DNA from: Bacillota bacterium
Lineage (GTDB): Bacteria > Bacillota > Clostridia > Lachnospirales > Lachnospiraceae
Assembly: GCA_023391695.1 (NCBI GenBank)
Contig: JAEWAK010000067.1
Span: forward strand, 1 to 64,000
DNA: 64,000 nt
Direction: 5' to 3'
The notes beneath the pieces are model-generated. The model did not search any database. It saw only the letters and a list, made by a program, of their open reading frames with translations, and was not told the origin of the DNA. The translations under genes were made by a program, and so were the position numbers. Shown here piece after piece: positions 44,588-54,497 of the stretch. Each line of letters opens with the position of its first letter. The stretch's first letter is position 1.

Positions 44588-45319
44588 TTATGATAATTTT
44601 AATATATATAAGGATGCAACAACGCTGCCCGGTGAAAGTATCGGGAAACCGATGGTTGCAAAGGAATCATTACATATGGTTATAGTAGCAGGTGCCGTAG
44701 CAACTTCAACGATTGCAGAGATTTCTATTATATTTGTTGCCGCAAAAGCGCCGGCAGTTCCGCCTGGTATTGGTACTCCGTTTAAATTAATGGATATTGA
44801 CGTCAAAGCACCGATAACATCTGCCATAAAGGATACCAGGTAAAAACCGGGCTCTGTAAGAACCGTTTCCGTTGTATTCGGTAAGGTAATTCCCGTAGGA
44901 ACAGCCGGGACATTACCGCTTGGAAATATGAAATCATCGCCGCCGAGGATTGTAAGAGAACAATCCGTACTAAAACGATATACAAAGCCTCCTATGCTGC
45001 CTTGCCCAGGAGGACCCTGCGGGCCTTGCGGACCTTGCGGGCCGGGAGGGCCAATCGAACCGGGAAGACCTGCTTCACCTTGAGGACCCTGCGGACCGGT
45101 GACTCCTGGAGTGCCTTGCGGACCTGCCGGGCCTGGTATTCCGGGCGACCCGGCCGGACCAGGTTCTCCCTGTGGGCCTGCCGGACCAATCGAGCCGGTG
45201 GCTCCGGTTGCTCCGGTTAAACCAATTGGACCCTGTTCACCTTGCGGACCAGTCGGACCAATTGGGCCTGGTGCTCCTGCCGGACCGGTTGCACCCGTGG
45301 CTCCGGTGGCTGCATCTTT
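44588..45319 (-). pseudogene. 5'-truncated collagen-like (Gly-X-Y) surface/exosporium protein gene
   Basis: The minus frame is open for 243 codons but has no start: a TAA (45320-45322) lies just before [12 protein letters not shown]. About 34 Gly-X-Y triplets follow (many GPQ, GPA, GAT, GPI), then a roughly 120-residue domain from [13 protein letters not shown] to LYILKLS, of the kind at the end of BclA-like exosporium or clostridial collagen-like proteins. A normal gene would have an N-terminal segment of tens of residues. The break is only about 50 bp from the stop of a large serine recombinase gene, suggesting loss or separation of the 5' part by recombination. Apparent plus-strand ORFs here are shadows of the repeat. 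Confidence 0.78.
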
Positions 45320-45368
45320 TTATACACAACTTTGCTGAATAAATAAAAGAGAACATTTTAAGTCGGCT

Positions 45369-47060
45369 TTATCCGACCCGGTTCTCAATCACGGTTAGTT
45401 CACGGCGATTATTTTCAATAAAATCGACCACACGTTTATATTGATCAGCAAAGGTAAATTCAATTTTGATTTCTCCGCCTTCACACACGAATATAGTATC
45501 AATGAGCTCCACTAAAATTCCACGTTCAAGGCGATTAATATTCCGGTACTTCAAAAAACTATCCAGATATGGTTCATCTGTGTGTATACCTTCTGCCATT
45601 GTTCGAATCTCATCGTTTAGATTTTCGATTGTTTGTTTTAATTGCAAAGATTGCTCTTCAAATTTATTTTTCATTCTTAGATAATTTTCTTTGGAAATAT
45701 CTCCACTTTTCCAATCCAGATAGAGATTATCTATTACGCTTGTAAGCTTAGCTAACTCCTGCTCACGGAGTTTTAGAATACTGGTTAATCTATTTGATTG
45801 AGTGCAAACAATAGGTGCTTTATTAATATCCTCAATAATTTTAGCCAGAGATTCAACTAAATCAATCTGTTTTTGAATAGTTATCAAAACTGCTTCATAC
45901 AAGGCATCCTCTCGAATTGAATGATTTGTGCATTTTGTTTTTGACTTATCCCTATAAGTTCTGCATGCATAATATATTCTTTCCTTAGATTTTTTCCTGG
46001 TCAAAGCTCTATTACAATCAGCACAGCGTACAAATCCTGAAAATAAATAGAGTTCTTTTTTTGTCGGTGATGTTCTTGTATCACGCTGATGCAGGCTTTG
46101 TGCCTTATCAAAAATTTCCTTATCGATAATAGGCTCATGCATACTTTCCTTTATAACCCAATCTTCTTCGGGAATACTTACTTTATCGTGTACTTTGTAA
46201 CTTATAACTTTTTGCCGTCCTTGTACCATATTGCCAATATACATTTGATTTTTCAGAATTCGAGTAACTGTGCTGGGCTCCCATAATCCATTATTATCAA
46301 AAACATGAGGATTATAATACTGGAATCCATTCTGACTTTTATAAGCGCTGGGATTTGGCATTCCTAACTCATTGAGTTTTTTAGTAATACCAATTTTACT
46401 CATTCCATCAAAAGTAAACCAATTATAAATGTCTCGTACTATTTGGGCAGCACCTTCGTCAATGATTAAATGATTTTTATCATTTGGATCTTTTTTAAAG
46501 CCATATGGAGCAAAAGCTCCAATAAACTCTCCTTTTCTTCGTTTGGTGGACAATGTTTCACGTACATCATTTGAAGTTCTGCAAGCAAACCGATCATTCA
46601 TTAAGCCTGTAATTGGAACCTCAAGGTTTTGGATTGTTTCAGGGCGAAGAAAGCTATCAACTTTCGGATCACTGATAGTAATGAATCTGGTGTTATGAAG
46701 CGGAAAGTAATTCTCCAAAAAATATCCCTGATCAGAATAATTTCGGAATGCTCGCGACAGATTTTTGCAAATGACACAGTTAACCTTATAAGTCTCTATA
46801 TCATGCATCATTCTTTTAAAATCAGGACGCTCATAGTCCGTTCCTGTTAGTCCGTCATCGATGTAAAAATCAACTATAACATACTCTTCTTCAAAGAAAT
46901 GCTCCAAGTAATCTATAATTATTTTTTTTTGATTTGTTACGCTCAAACTCTCATCATTTCCGTCATCTTTCGAAAGCCGGATATAAATGGCTATGTACCA
47001 AATTAACTTTTTGCCTACATTTTTAATACCTGTATCGTACTGTTTACGAATACGAGCCAT
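45369..47060 (-). CDS. Large serine recombinase
   Basis: 563 aa. An N-terminal resolvase domain (about 20-165) with catalytic Ser30 in YIRLSKDD and later DDGLTGTDYERPDF; a recombinase domain (about 185-300) with TRRKGEF-type and GFKKD segments; a zinc ribbon CADC...C...C (about residues 365-400); and a coiled-coil C-terminal part (about 420-560). Such enzymes integrate, excise or invert DNA between two different short sites. AAGGAGG lies 4 nt before the ATG. A DUF6870 gene precedes it, as in many clostridial elements. Its stop is about 50 bp from the broken collagen-like gene. A short GTCGG/CCGAC hairpin overlaps its stop. Confidence 0.93.
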   Translation of the reverse strand: MARIRKQYDTGIKNVGKKLIWYIAIYIRLSKDDGNDESLSVTNQKKIIIDYLEHFFEEEYVIVDFYIDDGLTGTDYERPDFKRMMHDIETYKVNCVICKNLSRAFRNYSDQGYFLENYFPLHNTRFITISDPKVDSFLRPETIQNLEVPITGLMNDRFACRTSNDVRETLSTKRRKGEFIGAFAPYGFKKDPNDKNHLIIDEGAAQIVRDIYNWFTFDGMSKIGITKKLNELGMPNPSAYKSQNGFQYYNPHVFDNNGLWEPSTVTRILKNQMYIGNMVQGRQKVISYKVHDKVSIPEEDWVIKESMHEPIIDKEIFDKAQSLHQRDTRTSPTKKELYLFSGFVRCADCNRALTRKKSKERIYYACRTYRDKSKTKCTNHSIREDALYEAVLITIQKQIDLVESLAKIIEDINKAPIVCTQSNRLTSILKLREQELAKLTSVIDNLYLDWKSGDISKENYLRMKNKFEEQSLQLKQTIENLNDEIRTMAEGIHTDEPYLDSFLKYRNINRLERGILVELIDTIFVCEGGEIKIEFTFADQYKRVVDFIENNRRELTVIENRVG

Positions 47061-47116
47061 TGGACCTCCTTCCCTCCATAATCACGCTATTATTATACCA
47101 CACTGGATATGGAAAA

Positions 47117-47377
47117 TCATCCATTTTTCAAGCGCATGAAATAACTGCTCAACAAGGTGCTAAGTTCTTTCCCATCGGCCTTAAAAGATACCTGAACCGG
47201 TGTCTTTCCACATAGAAAGCAGTATGGATTTTTCACTAACTCCAGATATTTTGATATTCGTTCTTCTAAAGATGAAAAGGCATCGATTTTTACTGTTTTC
47301 ACATCGACTAATGAAGTTTTACTCATGTGTTCTATTTTCATGCAACTCATTTTTTCAAGTTCTTTATATTGCAGCAT
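47117..47377 (-). CDS. DUF6870-like small protein, recombinase-associated
   Basis: 86 aa. SLVDVKTVKIDAFSSLEERI and KNPYCFLCGKTPVQVSF match the pattern I associate with DUF6870, short proteins encoded next to serine recombinases in Clostridia. Function is unknown; a recombination directionality or accessory role is a guess from context. It ends 57 bp before the recombinase ATG on the same strand. Family assignment is from memory of the pattern, not a search. Confidence 0.65.
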   Translation of the reverse strand: MLQYKELEKMSCMKIEHMSKTSLVDVKTVKIDAFSSLEERISKYLELVKNPYCFLCGKTPVQVSFKADGKELSTLLSSYFMRLKNG

Positions 47378-47391
47378 TCAAGCTTCCCCCT

Positions 47392-47616
47392 TTAATAAAC
47401 TCTATATACTTTATTCATTACCGCTTGTACGATATGTTGTTGAAAATAAACAGATGAACCATTAAAACGACACACCTCTCCGGTCCATTTCCTGTGCTCT
47501 CTATGACCACGTGTTTTCAGGTTGCGCTGTGCACTATTTAATTTACGGGTATGCCCTAGCAATGTGATGTTATGGCATATACTATCCCTAAAACCTGTAT
47601 AACTTCCGATGAGGGG
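47392..47616 (-). pseudogene. Start-less protein fragment upstream of the DUF6870 gene
   Basis: An open frame of 74 codons between an upstream TAG (47617-47619) and a TAA at 47392: GSYTGFRDSICHNITLLGH, then TRKLNSAQRNLKTRGHREHR and KWTGEVCRFNGSSVYFQQHI. It is dense in His, Arg and Trp and clearly protein-like. The only possible start is an internal TTG. It ends 14 bp before the DUF6870 start, so it may be the 3' part of an element gene. I do not recognise the family. Confidence 0.4.
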
Positions 47617-47796
47617 CTATAAAAGATTATCAAGGTCCAAAAAATCAGGTATAAAGCCACTTACAGATTGTCCTTACACCTAATAAACATGAATTAAAAA
47701 TAACTTTTTCCTCAAAAGCTTAATATAAATTTATATTTTTAAATAATTTTATTCTTTTATATTCGTAGTCAATAAGCAGCGGAAAGGACGATTAAA

Positions 47797-48344
47797 ATGA
47801 GCAAAATTCTATGCATGGATTTCAATATGACACTTTTTGATCATCAAACCCGAGGTATATATAAATTCGTTCTGGCATCTGTCCATAATTTTAATGAAAT
47901 GGAAAATCTTTTAATGAAAGACTTATTAAAACTGGATGGAATGATCCATGCTAATGGCTCTATTGTTGAAACAAATGGCCATGTATTACATGAATTCTTT
48001 TTAAAGAGTGACCTGCTCCACTCAGTAATTCTATTTGCTTTGGCGCATTAGCCTTTAAAAGGCCTTTCCCCTTTATCATCTATCCGTAATCACGAGAATT
48101 TATTTAGAAAAATGTCCCGTTCTCTTTTCCTGGATGATACCGTTGATACAGCTACCCTGATTAAGCCGGTTTTCCATCATTAAGTGCTCCTACCATGTCA
48201 TAAAAAGGAGGACTGATGTAATTCCATAAAAAATATCTCAAAAGCCGGAGTTATGAAATTACTACTTGAATACTGAAACCTGACCTATAAAGATGTGGTT
48301 GCCATTGGGGACGGTATTATACCCCGTGGGGATGTATTGGTATG
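47797..48344 (+). pseudogene. Decayed Cof-type HAD hydrolase gene
   Basis: It starts well (GGAAAGGA before ATG): MSKILCMDFNMTLFDHQTRG matches the HAD motif I region of Cof-type phosphatases, but the second catalytic Asp (DxD) is Asn (DFN). The 84-aa frame stops at 48051. About 200 bp further, MKLLLEY-stop-NLTYKDVVAIGDG matches the region before motif IV (usually GDGxND), again broken by stops. So the gene has internal deletions and stops, and lost key residues. Confidence 0.6.
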
Positions 48345-49209
48345 ATAAGTATGTCTGCCTGTCAAATGTCAAAGTGATATGGATTTATTTATGTAGATTT
48401 GGTTGACACGGGTAATGATACCTATGAAAGAAGAAAAAATCATTCTATTGGTAAAAGCAAGTGATTGCCACAAACGGTAAAGACTTGAGAAATATACAAA
48501 TACTATTAGAAGAGAGAACGTCTCTAATTAGTTTAATGAACTGAGACACCCCCTTTTTACGTAGCCTTAAAAACTAAAGATTTGACTTATTGAAATATAC
48601 CTACTTTTGGCCATATCGTAGTACAAGCCATAACCAGCCGGCAGAGTGTGTGCTACTTAGGCAAAACTTATTTAATTCACATTTATTTTAATAGGAATTA
48701 CTTTCGAAATTTTCTGGTTTCAGCATTGGAGAAGAAGCCGTATTCCCGGGGTGCCTCGTTGTCAAAAACGGATATCCCTATAAATGACAATCCTAGTAGC
48801 GGAATTAAATTTTATGAAAAAGAGGCTACTTAATATCAGAGATTATCATGGATTATAACTGGTTATCCAGCAGATTACCTGACGGTTCATCTGTAAGACC
48901 TTAAAAGTTATAGCAAGATTGAATATGAATATAAGGGAAGAACCAATAATTCGGAAAAATCAATTAATTCCGAATTATTAGTTCCTACCCTACTTTCATA
49001 TAATAAATTAATATTATCTTTATATCATAATACTGGCGTCAAAAGGTAAAATACAAGAATTCATATGCTGATATGTACAAAATAATAGCATTAAAATGCT
49101 CTATGAGAACTTCTTGAGATACTTTTTTTGTGCAGTTTCGCTCTCTAGCTATTTGTAAAAGGACCCTTTGACCCCAGCATCATATCATTCGTATAATTCA
49201 TATTATTTC
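48345..49209. other. Gene-poor stretch with decayed coding fragments
   Basis: No intact gene is visible. A 61-codon plus-strand frame (48648-48833) ends NDNPSSGIKFYEKEAT, reminiscent of the C-terminal FYEK segment of GNAT acetyltransferases, but nothing upstream supports a full domain. Short dyads AGAGA/TCTCT (48513-48525) and a strong hairpin at 48945-48979 are present. Confidence 0.35.
48945..48979. terminator. Hairpin between decayed gene fragments
   Basis: Perfect stem AATAATTCGGA / TCCGAATTATT, extended on both sides (GAACC / AGTTC). No pronounced T-run. It is likely a surviving terminator from a former gene in this region. Confidence 0.5.
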
Positions 49210-49705
49210 TTATTTACATAAAACAACCGTAACGTCATTTACATTGGTTCCGGTTGCTCCGGTCATAATTAAACCTTCCACTGCTTCTAGTCCATGATAA
49301 AAATCATTATTATTCGGTATCTCATTCAAGATACTTACAGAAGGTTTCCCCGTCTGTGGTGAAGTTCTTTTCACCCATGATAAACTTAGGAACATTGATA
49401 TACATATACTCCTGTTCAAATCTGGAAGATATCTTAGCACCTTCCTTTGTGTCCTCCGGTGAAAGCTGTGACCGGACTGACCCTAATAGAAAGCCAGTGT
49501 TCTGGTATTTAACCCACTGCTGCCAGCTGTGTAAGTTAATCGGAGTGACTGATACTTAATCTTGGATTCAAGGGTCAGACAGAGAAGTCTCATTCCTGTC
49601 ATCGCCGGCTGGATACCTCCATCATCAGCTTCCAGAACCGTATGTCTCACGAACTTATTCTGCCCATCTACATTCTCCACAGTATAAGCCCCTCTAGTCC
49701 ACCTT
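49210..49705 (-). pseudogene. Decayed coding region with a glycerate-kinase-like 3' end
   Basis: Protein-like segments appear in different frames. RGAYTVENVDGQNKFVRH to LEADDGGIQPAMTG comes first, then QEYMYINVPKFIMGEKNFTT to DGETFCKYLE-stop, then HGLEAVEGLIMTGATGTNVN to DVTVVLCK-stop. The last resembles the C-terminal GPTGTNVNDL segment of MOFRL-type glycerate kinases. Frameshifts and stops separate them, so this is a ruin of one or two genes. I cannot name the first two parts. Confidence 0.45.
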
Positions 49706-49714
49706 TTTTACTGC

Positions 49715-52114
49715 TTAGCCTAAAGCTGTATAGAATTTTCTCTTCCTACCCTCAACATATTTGTCTACAGCAATAGAAAAACTGTCCTTCAGCCTGATAT
49801 CCTCGGAGGAACTGCCTATCATCACATCGATATCACCCGCTTCCACTTTCCACTTTATGTTCTTATCTAAGAATGCCAACTGGCTTAATTCCAACCGGAA
49901 CCCCACCTTTTTCTTTTCCCCCGGCTGTAAATCTATGCGCTTGAAGCCGCCTAACTCCATAACAGGCCGGGTCTGGCTGGCGAAGCGATCCTTAAGATAG
50001 AGCTGCACCACCTCAGTACCCTGCATATCACCTGTATTTTCTAGCTCCAGGGTAATTGAGATTTCCTCATCCGGCTGAACAGAGACCGGGCTTAATTCCA
50101 GTTTTGAATACTCAAAGCTTGTATAGGAAAGTCCGTGGCCAAAATAATATCTTGGTGCATGGGACATATCTACATAATTAGCAAAGCCAATGCTCTCCCC
50201 CTGATGATAGCTGGAGCCATTGGGGTGGTTATAATAAATCGGGATCTGCCCTGCAGTTCTTGCTACCGAGAGAGGAAGCTTGCCGCTTGGATTATAGTTC
50301 CCGACCAATACCTCTGTAATTGCCTGCGCTCCCTTTTCGGATGGATTCCAGGCCTCTATTATTGCATTAATATAGTTATCTGCCGCATCGCTGGAGATCG
50401 GACGTCCGTTAAAATGAACTCCTATTACGGGCTTCTTTAACTCTGACAGCCTTTCCAGGAAGCTCTCCTGGCAATAGGGCAGGTTAATGTTCGTTGCATC
50501 GATTCCTTCCCCCATGGAAGCTATGGAGCTGGTTCCATGCTTTCCACCCAGGGTCACAATGACAATATCCGCGTTGGAAGCCGCCTGTAAAGCCTCCTCG
50601 TGTCCGGCAACATCATTTCCTGCCACGGGATAACCATAGGAATAGTTAATCTCCGCAGCTGGAAGGCTGCTTCTTAACTGTTCAAGCAGGCTCTTAATCC
50701 CAGGCTTTTGTTTCTGCATCAGCTCATCAAATGCAGGGGCATCATCCCTTTGGACCGGCGTGCCGGGAATTGTATTTAATACCTCTTTCTTCTCATCCTT
50801 CTTCGTTTCCAGCCCTGCCATGGTAGAAATACTGGCCAGCATGCCCTCCGCCATACTAAAGTGGGTGTATCCGCCAAAGAAAATCCGGGGATCCGCAGCA
50901 TGGGTACCGATAACTGTAATTTTCTTTATATCCTTCTTAAGCGGCAAAACCCCGTCATTTTTCAGCAAAACCAAGGATTCTCTTGCAGAGCGCAGGGTAA
51001 CCTCTTCATCCCTACTGCCGTAGAATTCATCCTCTAAGGCCTTACCGTGGGGAGCAAAGGGCTGTTCAAACAGACCCATCCTGAATTTCGCAGCAAGGAT
51101 CCTCTTTACTGCCCGGTCAAGGATTGCCACATCTGCTTTTCCCGTCTTAAACCACTCACCTAATTCGTCATTAAAGCATCTTTTAAAATGAAGCTCCATA
51201 TCCAGGCCGGCGGCTAAAGCGCAAAGACCGGCCTCTGTCTCACCCTCACATACCTTTTGCACATTATGGATATTCATAATTGCGCAATAATCAGATACTG
51301 TAATACCCTCAAAACCCATCTCATCCCTTAACAGCTCTGTTAAGATTCCCTCAGATGCGGACACCGGCTCCCCATTAATGGAAGCGTAGCAAGGCATGAT
51401 TCCCTTCAAGCCGGCTTCTGTAATTGCGGCCTGGAAGGGTTTACCATAGATTTCCTGCAACGTCCTGGCTGGAATATCGCAATGTGCGCCATGGATTCCG
51501 CCGTCAGAGCCATGGAAGCCCAGAAAATGCTTTGCCACACAATCTGACCTTAGCTCTCCTGTCTTGCCGCCCTGGACTCCTTTCGTATATCCGACTCCCA
51601 TAGCCGCTGCCAGGGTAGGATCCTCCCCATAGGTCTCACCCTGTCTTCCAAAGCGGGAATCTCTTGAAATATCCAGTACCGGGGCAAAGACCTGGGAGAT
51701 ACCCACTGCCCGCTCCTGCCGGCCGACGATTTGTCCAATCTCCTCCTCCAGCTGTGGATCCCAGCTGGAACCACGTCCAATCCCGGAAGGGAAGCTGGTG
51801 GCACCCTGGATATATGCCCCGCAAAGACCTTCCATATGGAAAATTGCAGGAATCCTGTGCTCACTAAGGCTCATTACCTTCTCCTGCAGCTCACGCTGGA
51901 ACTGGGCGGCCTCCTCCAGGGTATTTAATAACCTCATTTCCAGACAGCTGACCTGTCCCACTCCATGGGGGTTATCCTCTTCTATTTTTACGCTGTCCCC
52001 TGGCTTCGTTGGGAAAAAGCAGACCAACTGCCCCATTTTTTCATCAATGCTCATTTCCTTTAATAATTCCTCTGCCCTCTGATCCGGGGTCAATGTTTTG
52101 TCCAAATGTCTCAT
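49715..52114 (-). CDS. Glycoside hydrolase family 3 (beta-glucosidase/xylosidase type)
   Basis: About 799 aa. N-terminal TIM-barrel domain with MGQLVCFFPTKPGD, FGRQGETYGEDP and KHFLGFHGSDGGIHGAHCD; the catalytic nucleophile Asp lies in GITVSDYCAI. The alpha/beta sandwich domain (about 390-640) has VTLGGKHGTSS, and a C-terminal fibronectin-III-like domain contains GLSYTSFEYSKLEL and NTGDMQGTEVVQLY. No signal peptide, so intracellular cleavage of imported oligosaccharides is likely. The ATG at 52114 has AGGAG 8 nt upstream; the frame extends to 52246 through a hairpin region. Last gene of the carbohydrate locus. Confidence 0.93.
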   Translation of the reverse strand: MRHLDKTLTPDQRAEELLKEMSIDEKMGQLVCFFPTKPGDSVKIEEDNPHGVGQVSCLEMRLLNTLEEAAQFQRELQEKVMSLSEHRIPAIFHMEGLCGAYIQGATSFPSGIGRGSSWDPQLEEEIGQIVGRQERAVGISQVFAPVLDISRDSRFGRQGETYGEDPTLAAAMGVGYTKGVQGGKTGELRSDCVAKHFLGFHGSDGGIHGAHCDIPARTLQEIYGKPFQAAITEAGLKGIMPCYASINGEPVSASEGILTELLRDEMGFEGITVSDYCAIMNIHNVQKVCEGETEAGLCALAAGLDMELHFKRCFNDELGEWFKTGKADVAILDRAVKRILAAKFRMGLFEQPFAPHGKALEDEFYGSRDEEVTLRSARESLVLLKNDGVLPLKKDIKKITVIGTHAADPRIFFGGYTHFSMAEGMLASISTMAGLETKKDEKKEVLNTIPGTPVQRDDAPAFDELMQKQKPGIKSLLEQLRSSLPAAEINYSYGYPVAGNDVAGHEEALQAASNADIVIVTLGGKHGTSSIASMGEGIDATNINLPYCQESFLERLSELKKPVIGVHFNGRPISSDAADNYINAIIEAWNPSEKGAQAITEVLVGNYNPSGKLPLSVARTAGQIPIYYNHPNGSSYHQGESIGFANYVDMSHAPRYYFGHGLSYTSFEYSKLELSPVSVQPDEEISITLELENTGDMQGTEVVQLYLKDRFASQTRPVMELGGFKRIDLQPGEKKKVGFRLELSQLAFLDKNIKWKVEAGDIDVMIGSSSEDIRLKDSFSIAVDKYVEGRKRKFYTALG

Positions 52115-52137
52115 ACTGATTGCTCCTTTTCCATATG

Positions 52138-52186
52138 AAGGACAGGCTCGTCTATCCAGTAATCTACCCAAGTCGCGCCTGTCCTT
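52138..52186. other. Leader hairpin just before the GH3 gene
   Basis: Perfect 10-bp stem AAGGACAGGC / GCCTGTCCTT with a 29-nt loop, 24 bp before the GH3 ATG. It might set mRNA processing or translation of the GH3 cistron. The remaining gap 52187-52503 contains no supported gene. Confidence 0.45.
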
Positions 52187-52503
52187 ATATAACAATTTTC
52201 TATTCGATAAAGTCTTTATTATCGGGGCTGCACCTGCATGTTCCACTAATAGATTGTCCAGATTTGACTTTCAAATCGCTATTTTTTATGTAATTTTATC
52301 GTAATAAACACCATATTTAGATTAAACTCTTACCTATCATAACTAAACTTTATGGTTCCTCCGATCATACGATATAAAAGCACCTATTGTAAGCCTATTC
52401 TACAATTATTCTTACCCTGGCCGTCAATACCTGCCCCGTCGATCCTTTCAACTATCCTGACGGTTTTACATAACACGGACAGATGTGAAATAAGTTCCCG
52501 TCT

Positions 52504-53412
52504 CTACTTTTTTTGTGCAAACAAAGCCAGCTTACAGTAAAAATCCTCCATCAACAACCGATAGTCAATGTTATTATACACACGGATCGGACGGTTCACA
52601 CCATCATGCACGTAGGTCATATCCGCCGCTATGATCGGTGCCTGCTTCCATTCATAGCTGGCACTGTCCCCATAGAGAAGCAATCCCACCGCCGGGGAGT
52701 CTCCAAGAATATACCGCTCACCCGTAAAATAATCCATCTTCTTGACACCCTCACATTGGTTGAATTCATCCAGCTGTTCAAACAAATACTTGCCAATCTC
52801 TCCGTGGGGGCGGACACGGTATTCTAATTCAGCCAGCGTTACCGCTGCCTGCTTATATACATTTTGCGGAACCTGCCACAGTTCAATCGGCGAGGAGAAT
52901 ACGACATTGGCCGCATTGATATCGTTCCAGAGGTTAAATTCATTTCCTCCAGTGGGATATGGACCGCCGCCGATCCAGACCGCCGTTAATCTTTTAGCAA
53001 TTCTTGGCTCTAACAGATATGCGCTTGCCAGATCGGTTATGCCGCCTAAGAATAATACAAATAAGGGCCGTTCATCCTCCTTTAGCGCTTCCCTGATGAT
53101 GAACCGGGCTCCTTCCGAATCCTCCGGAGTAAACTCGTTCTTTAAGGCGGTCTCCGCTCCACGGTATAGCAATTCCTCTTTTTCAAATCCCATCAAATCA
53201 AAAGTTTTCTCCAATTCAGCGTAGCTTCGTCCCACGCTGCCCTCCTGGGTGCCATAACGTGCAGCGATAAAGCCAACATTGTCCAGCTTTGGGCTGAGCA
53301 GAGCCTGAACGATGGCATACTGGTCATCCGCTTCATTCTTGGCATCCGTATCGATGATTACCCGGACGTGCTTCTCCTGTGGTATTGTAAATGAATAATT
53401 CTTATAAATCAT
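52504..53412 (-). CDS. Nucleoside-hydrolase-like protein
   Basis: 302 aa of the inosine-uridine nucleoside hydrolase fold. The calcium-site motif near residue 20 reads IIDTDAKNEADDQYAIVQ instead of the classical DTDPGxDDA, keeping the Asp residues. LFVLFLGGITDLASAYL, IGGGPYPTGGNEFNLWND and NAANVVFSS follow the family. This variant is common in polysaccharide loci and may act on glycosides or modified nucleosides rather than inosine. It lies between the GH43 and GH3 genes on the same strand. Substrate not predictable. Confidence 0.85.
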   Translation of the reverse strand: MIYKNYSFTIPQEKHVRVIIDTDAKNEADDQYAIVQALLSPKLDNVGFIAARYGTQEGSVGRSYAELEKTFDLMGFEKEELLYRGAETALKNEFTPEDSEGARFIIREALKEDERPLFVLFLGGITDLASAYLLEPRIAKRLTAVWIGGGPYPTGGNEFNLWNDINAANVVFSSPIELWQVPQNVYKQAAVTLAELEYRVRPHGEIGKYLFEQLDEFNQCEGVKKMDYFTGERYILGDSPAVGLLLYGDSASYEWKQAPIIAADMTYVHDGVNRPIRVYNNIDYRLLMEDFYCKLALFAQKK

Positions 53413-53449
53413 ATGCTTCTTCCTTTCCTTATTTTATATTAATCCCTTT

Positions 53450-54493
53450 TTACTCATAATCCTCAATCCTCCACTCATCCCTCCAGTCAAGATAAGCCAT
53501 CTCGCCATCAAAACGAAAGGGCAGCCACACATAGTCGGCAATCGAAGTATTGCGGGTAGCATCATGTCCAAACTTATGATCCCAGAGAACCTTTTTCTCC
53601 GGGTCGAACATCCGCTCGAATAATTCCTTATACTCTTCATAATCATAGTCCATGTGATCCGGCACCCAGCGGTCCGCACAGGCAATGTACAAATCCTTCT
53701 TTCCCTCCACCTTAAACACGGAGGCAATCTGGGAATGGTAGGAGGTATTGCTCCCATCCTCTGGATGGGGGTTGCCAAGCACCCGGAAAGGTCCATGCCA
53801 GGTGTCCGCAATTGCCACTTCGGAAGGATTTGGCAGATATCCTGTGGTACAGGAGGTGACCAGATAGTGCTTTCCCTTTCTATAAAAATGTGCCGTAGCC
53901 TCCCTTACATAGGGCGGTGCAACTTGGGGAAAATGTGTGCTGTAATAGCCTGTAACATCCGTATAATCCGGCGTCAGATCAGCACAAATTGTCTCACTGT
54001 GCACACGTTCAAAGTAATAATATGCCTTTCCGTCCGGTGCCACCACCAGATCAAAATCCCCGGCGCTCATATTTAAGGGTCTTAATCCTTCCCTTACCTT
54101 TGTATAAGGTCCTAAAATGTGGTCTGCCGTTAAAATCGTCTCCGTCTGACTTTCGTCCTTATTCATGATCTTTAACCAGCATATATATTTTCTGGTCGTT
54201 TCATTATAGATAATATGGGGACGATCCATATAGGAATTCGGATAAAGTGAAGATTCCTGATTATCCGGCTCCGGCGGTATAATTAATCCTCTATCCTCCC
54301 AGTTATATAGGTCCGTGGAGGAATAGCACCTCACCCCCCAGTGCCAGATCCCATTATCCCCCGTGGTTTTTTCCTTATTCTCACCATACCAATAATACAC
54401 ACCGTCAAGATGGATCACAGATCCTCAATGGGCCTGGATACGCTCTCCCTTCGTGTCAAGCCACACTTGACCTGATTTCACCGAATTGTTCAC
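53450..54493 (-). pseudogene. GH43-like glycosidase with an in-frame TGA near the N-terminus
   Basis: The main frame of 322 aa (from GTG 54418) begins IHLDGVYYWYGENKE and includes NSYMDRPHIIYNE, GDFDLVVAPDGKAYYYFER and SYHSQIASVF, as in GH43 subfamilies acting on plant or arabinogalactan side chains. Upstream in the same frame, from a GTG at 54493 with AGGAGG, 22 codons read VWLDTKGERIQAH before a TGA (54425-54427). The family expects AHGGG at exactly this point, so a GGA-to-TGA change is the simplest explanation. The downstream GTG lacks a good ribosome-binding site. Either a fresh nonsense mutation, read-through or a sequence error. Confidence 0.75.
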
Positions 54494-54497
54494 GCTT

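Noticed and set aside
45002..45338. Plus-strand Gly/Pro/Cys-rich ORFs opposite the collagen-like gene
   Set aside because: They are shadows of the Gly-X-Y repeats; the minus frame alone gives regular triplets running into a folded C-terminal domain.
49210..49440. Intact 76-aa gene
   Set aside because: Only the last 30 residues resemble a known family (glycerate kinase tail); the rest is out of frame with neighbouring coding-like segments, so it is treated as a pseudogene.
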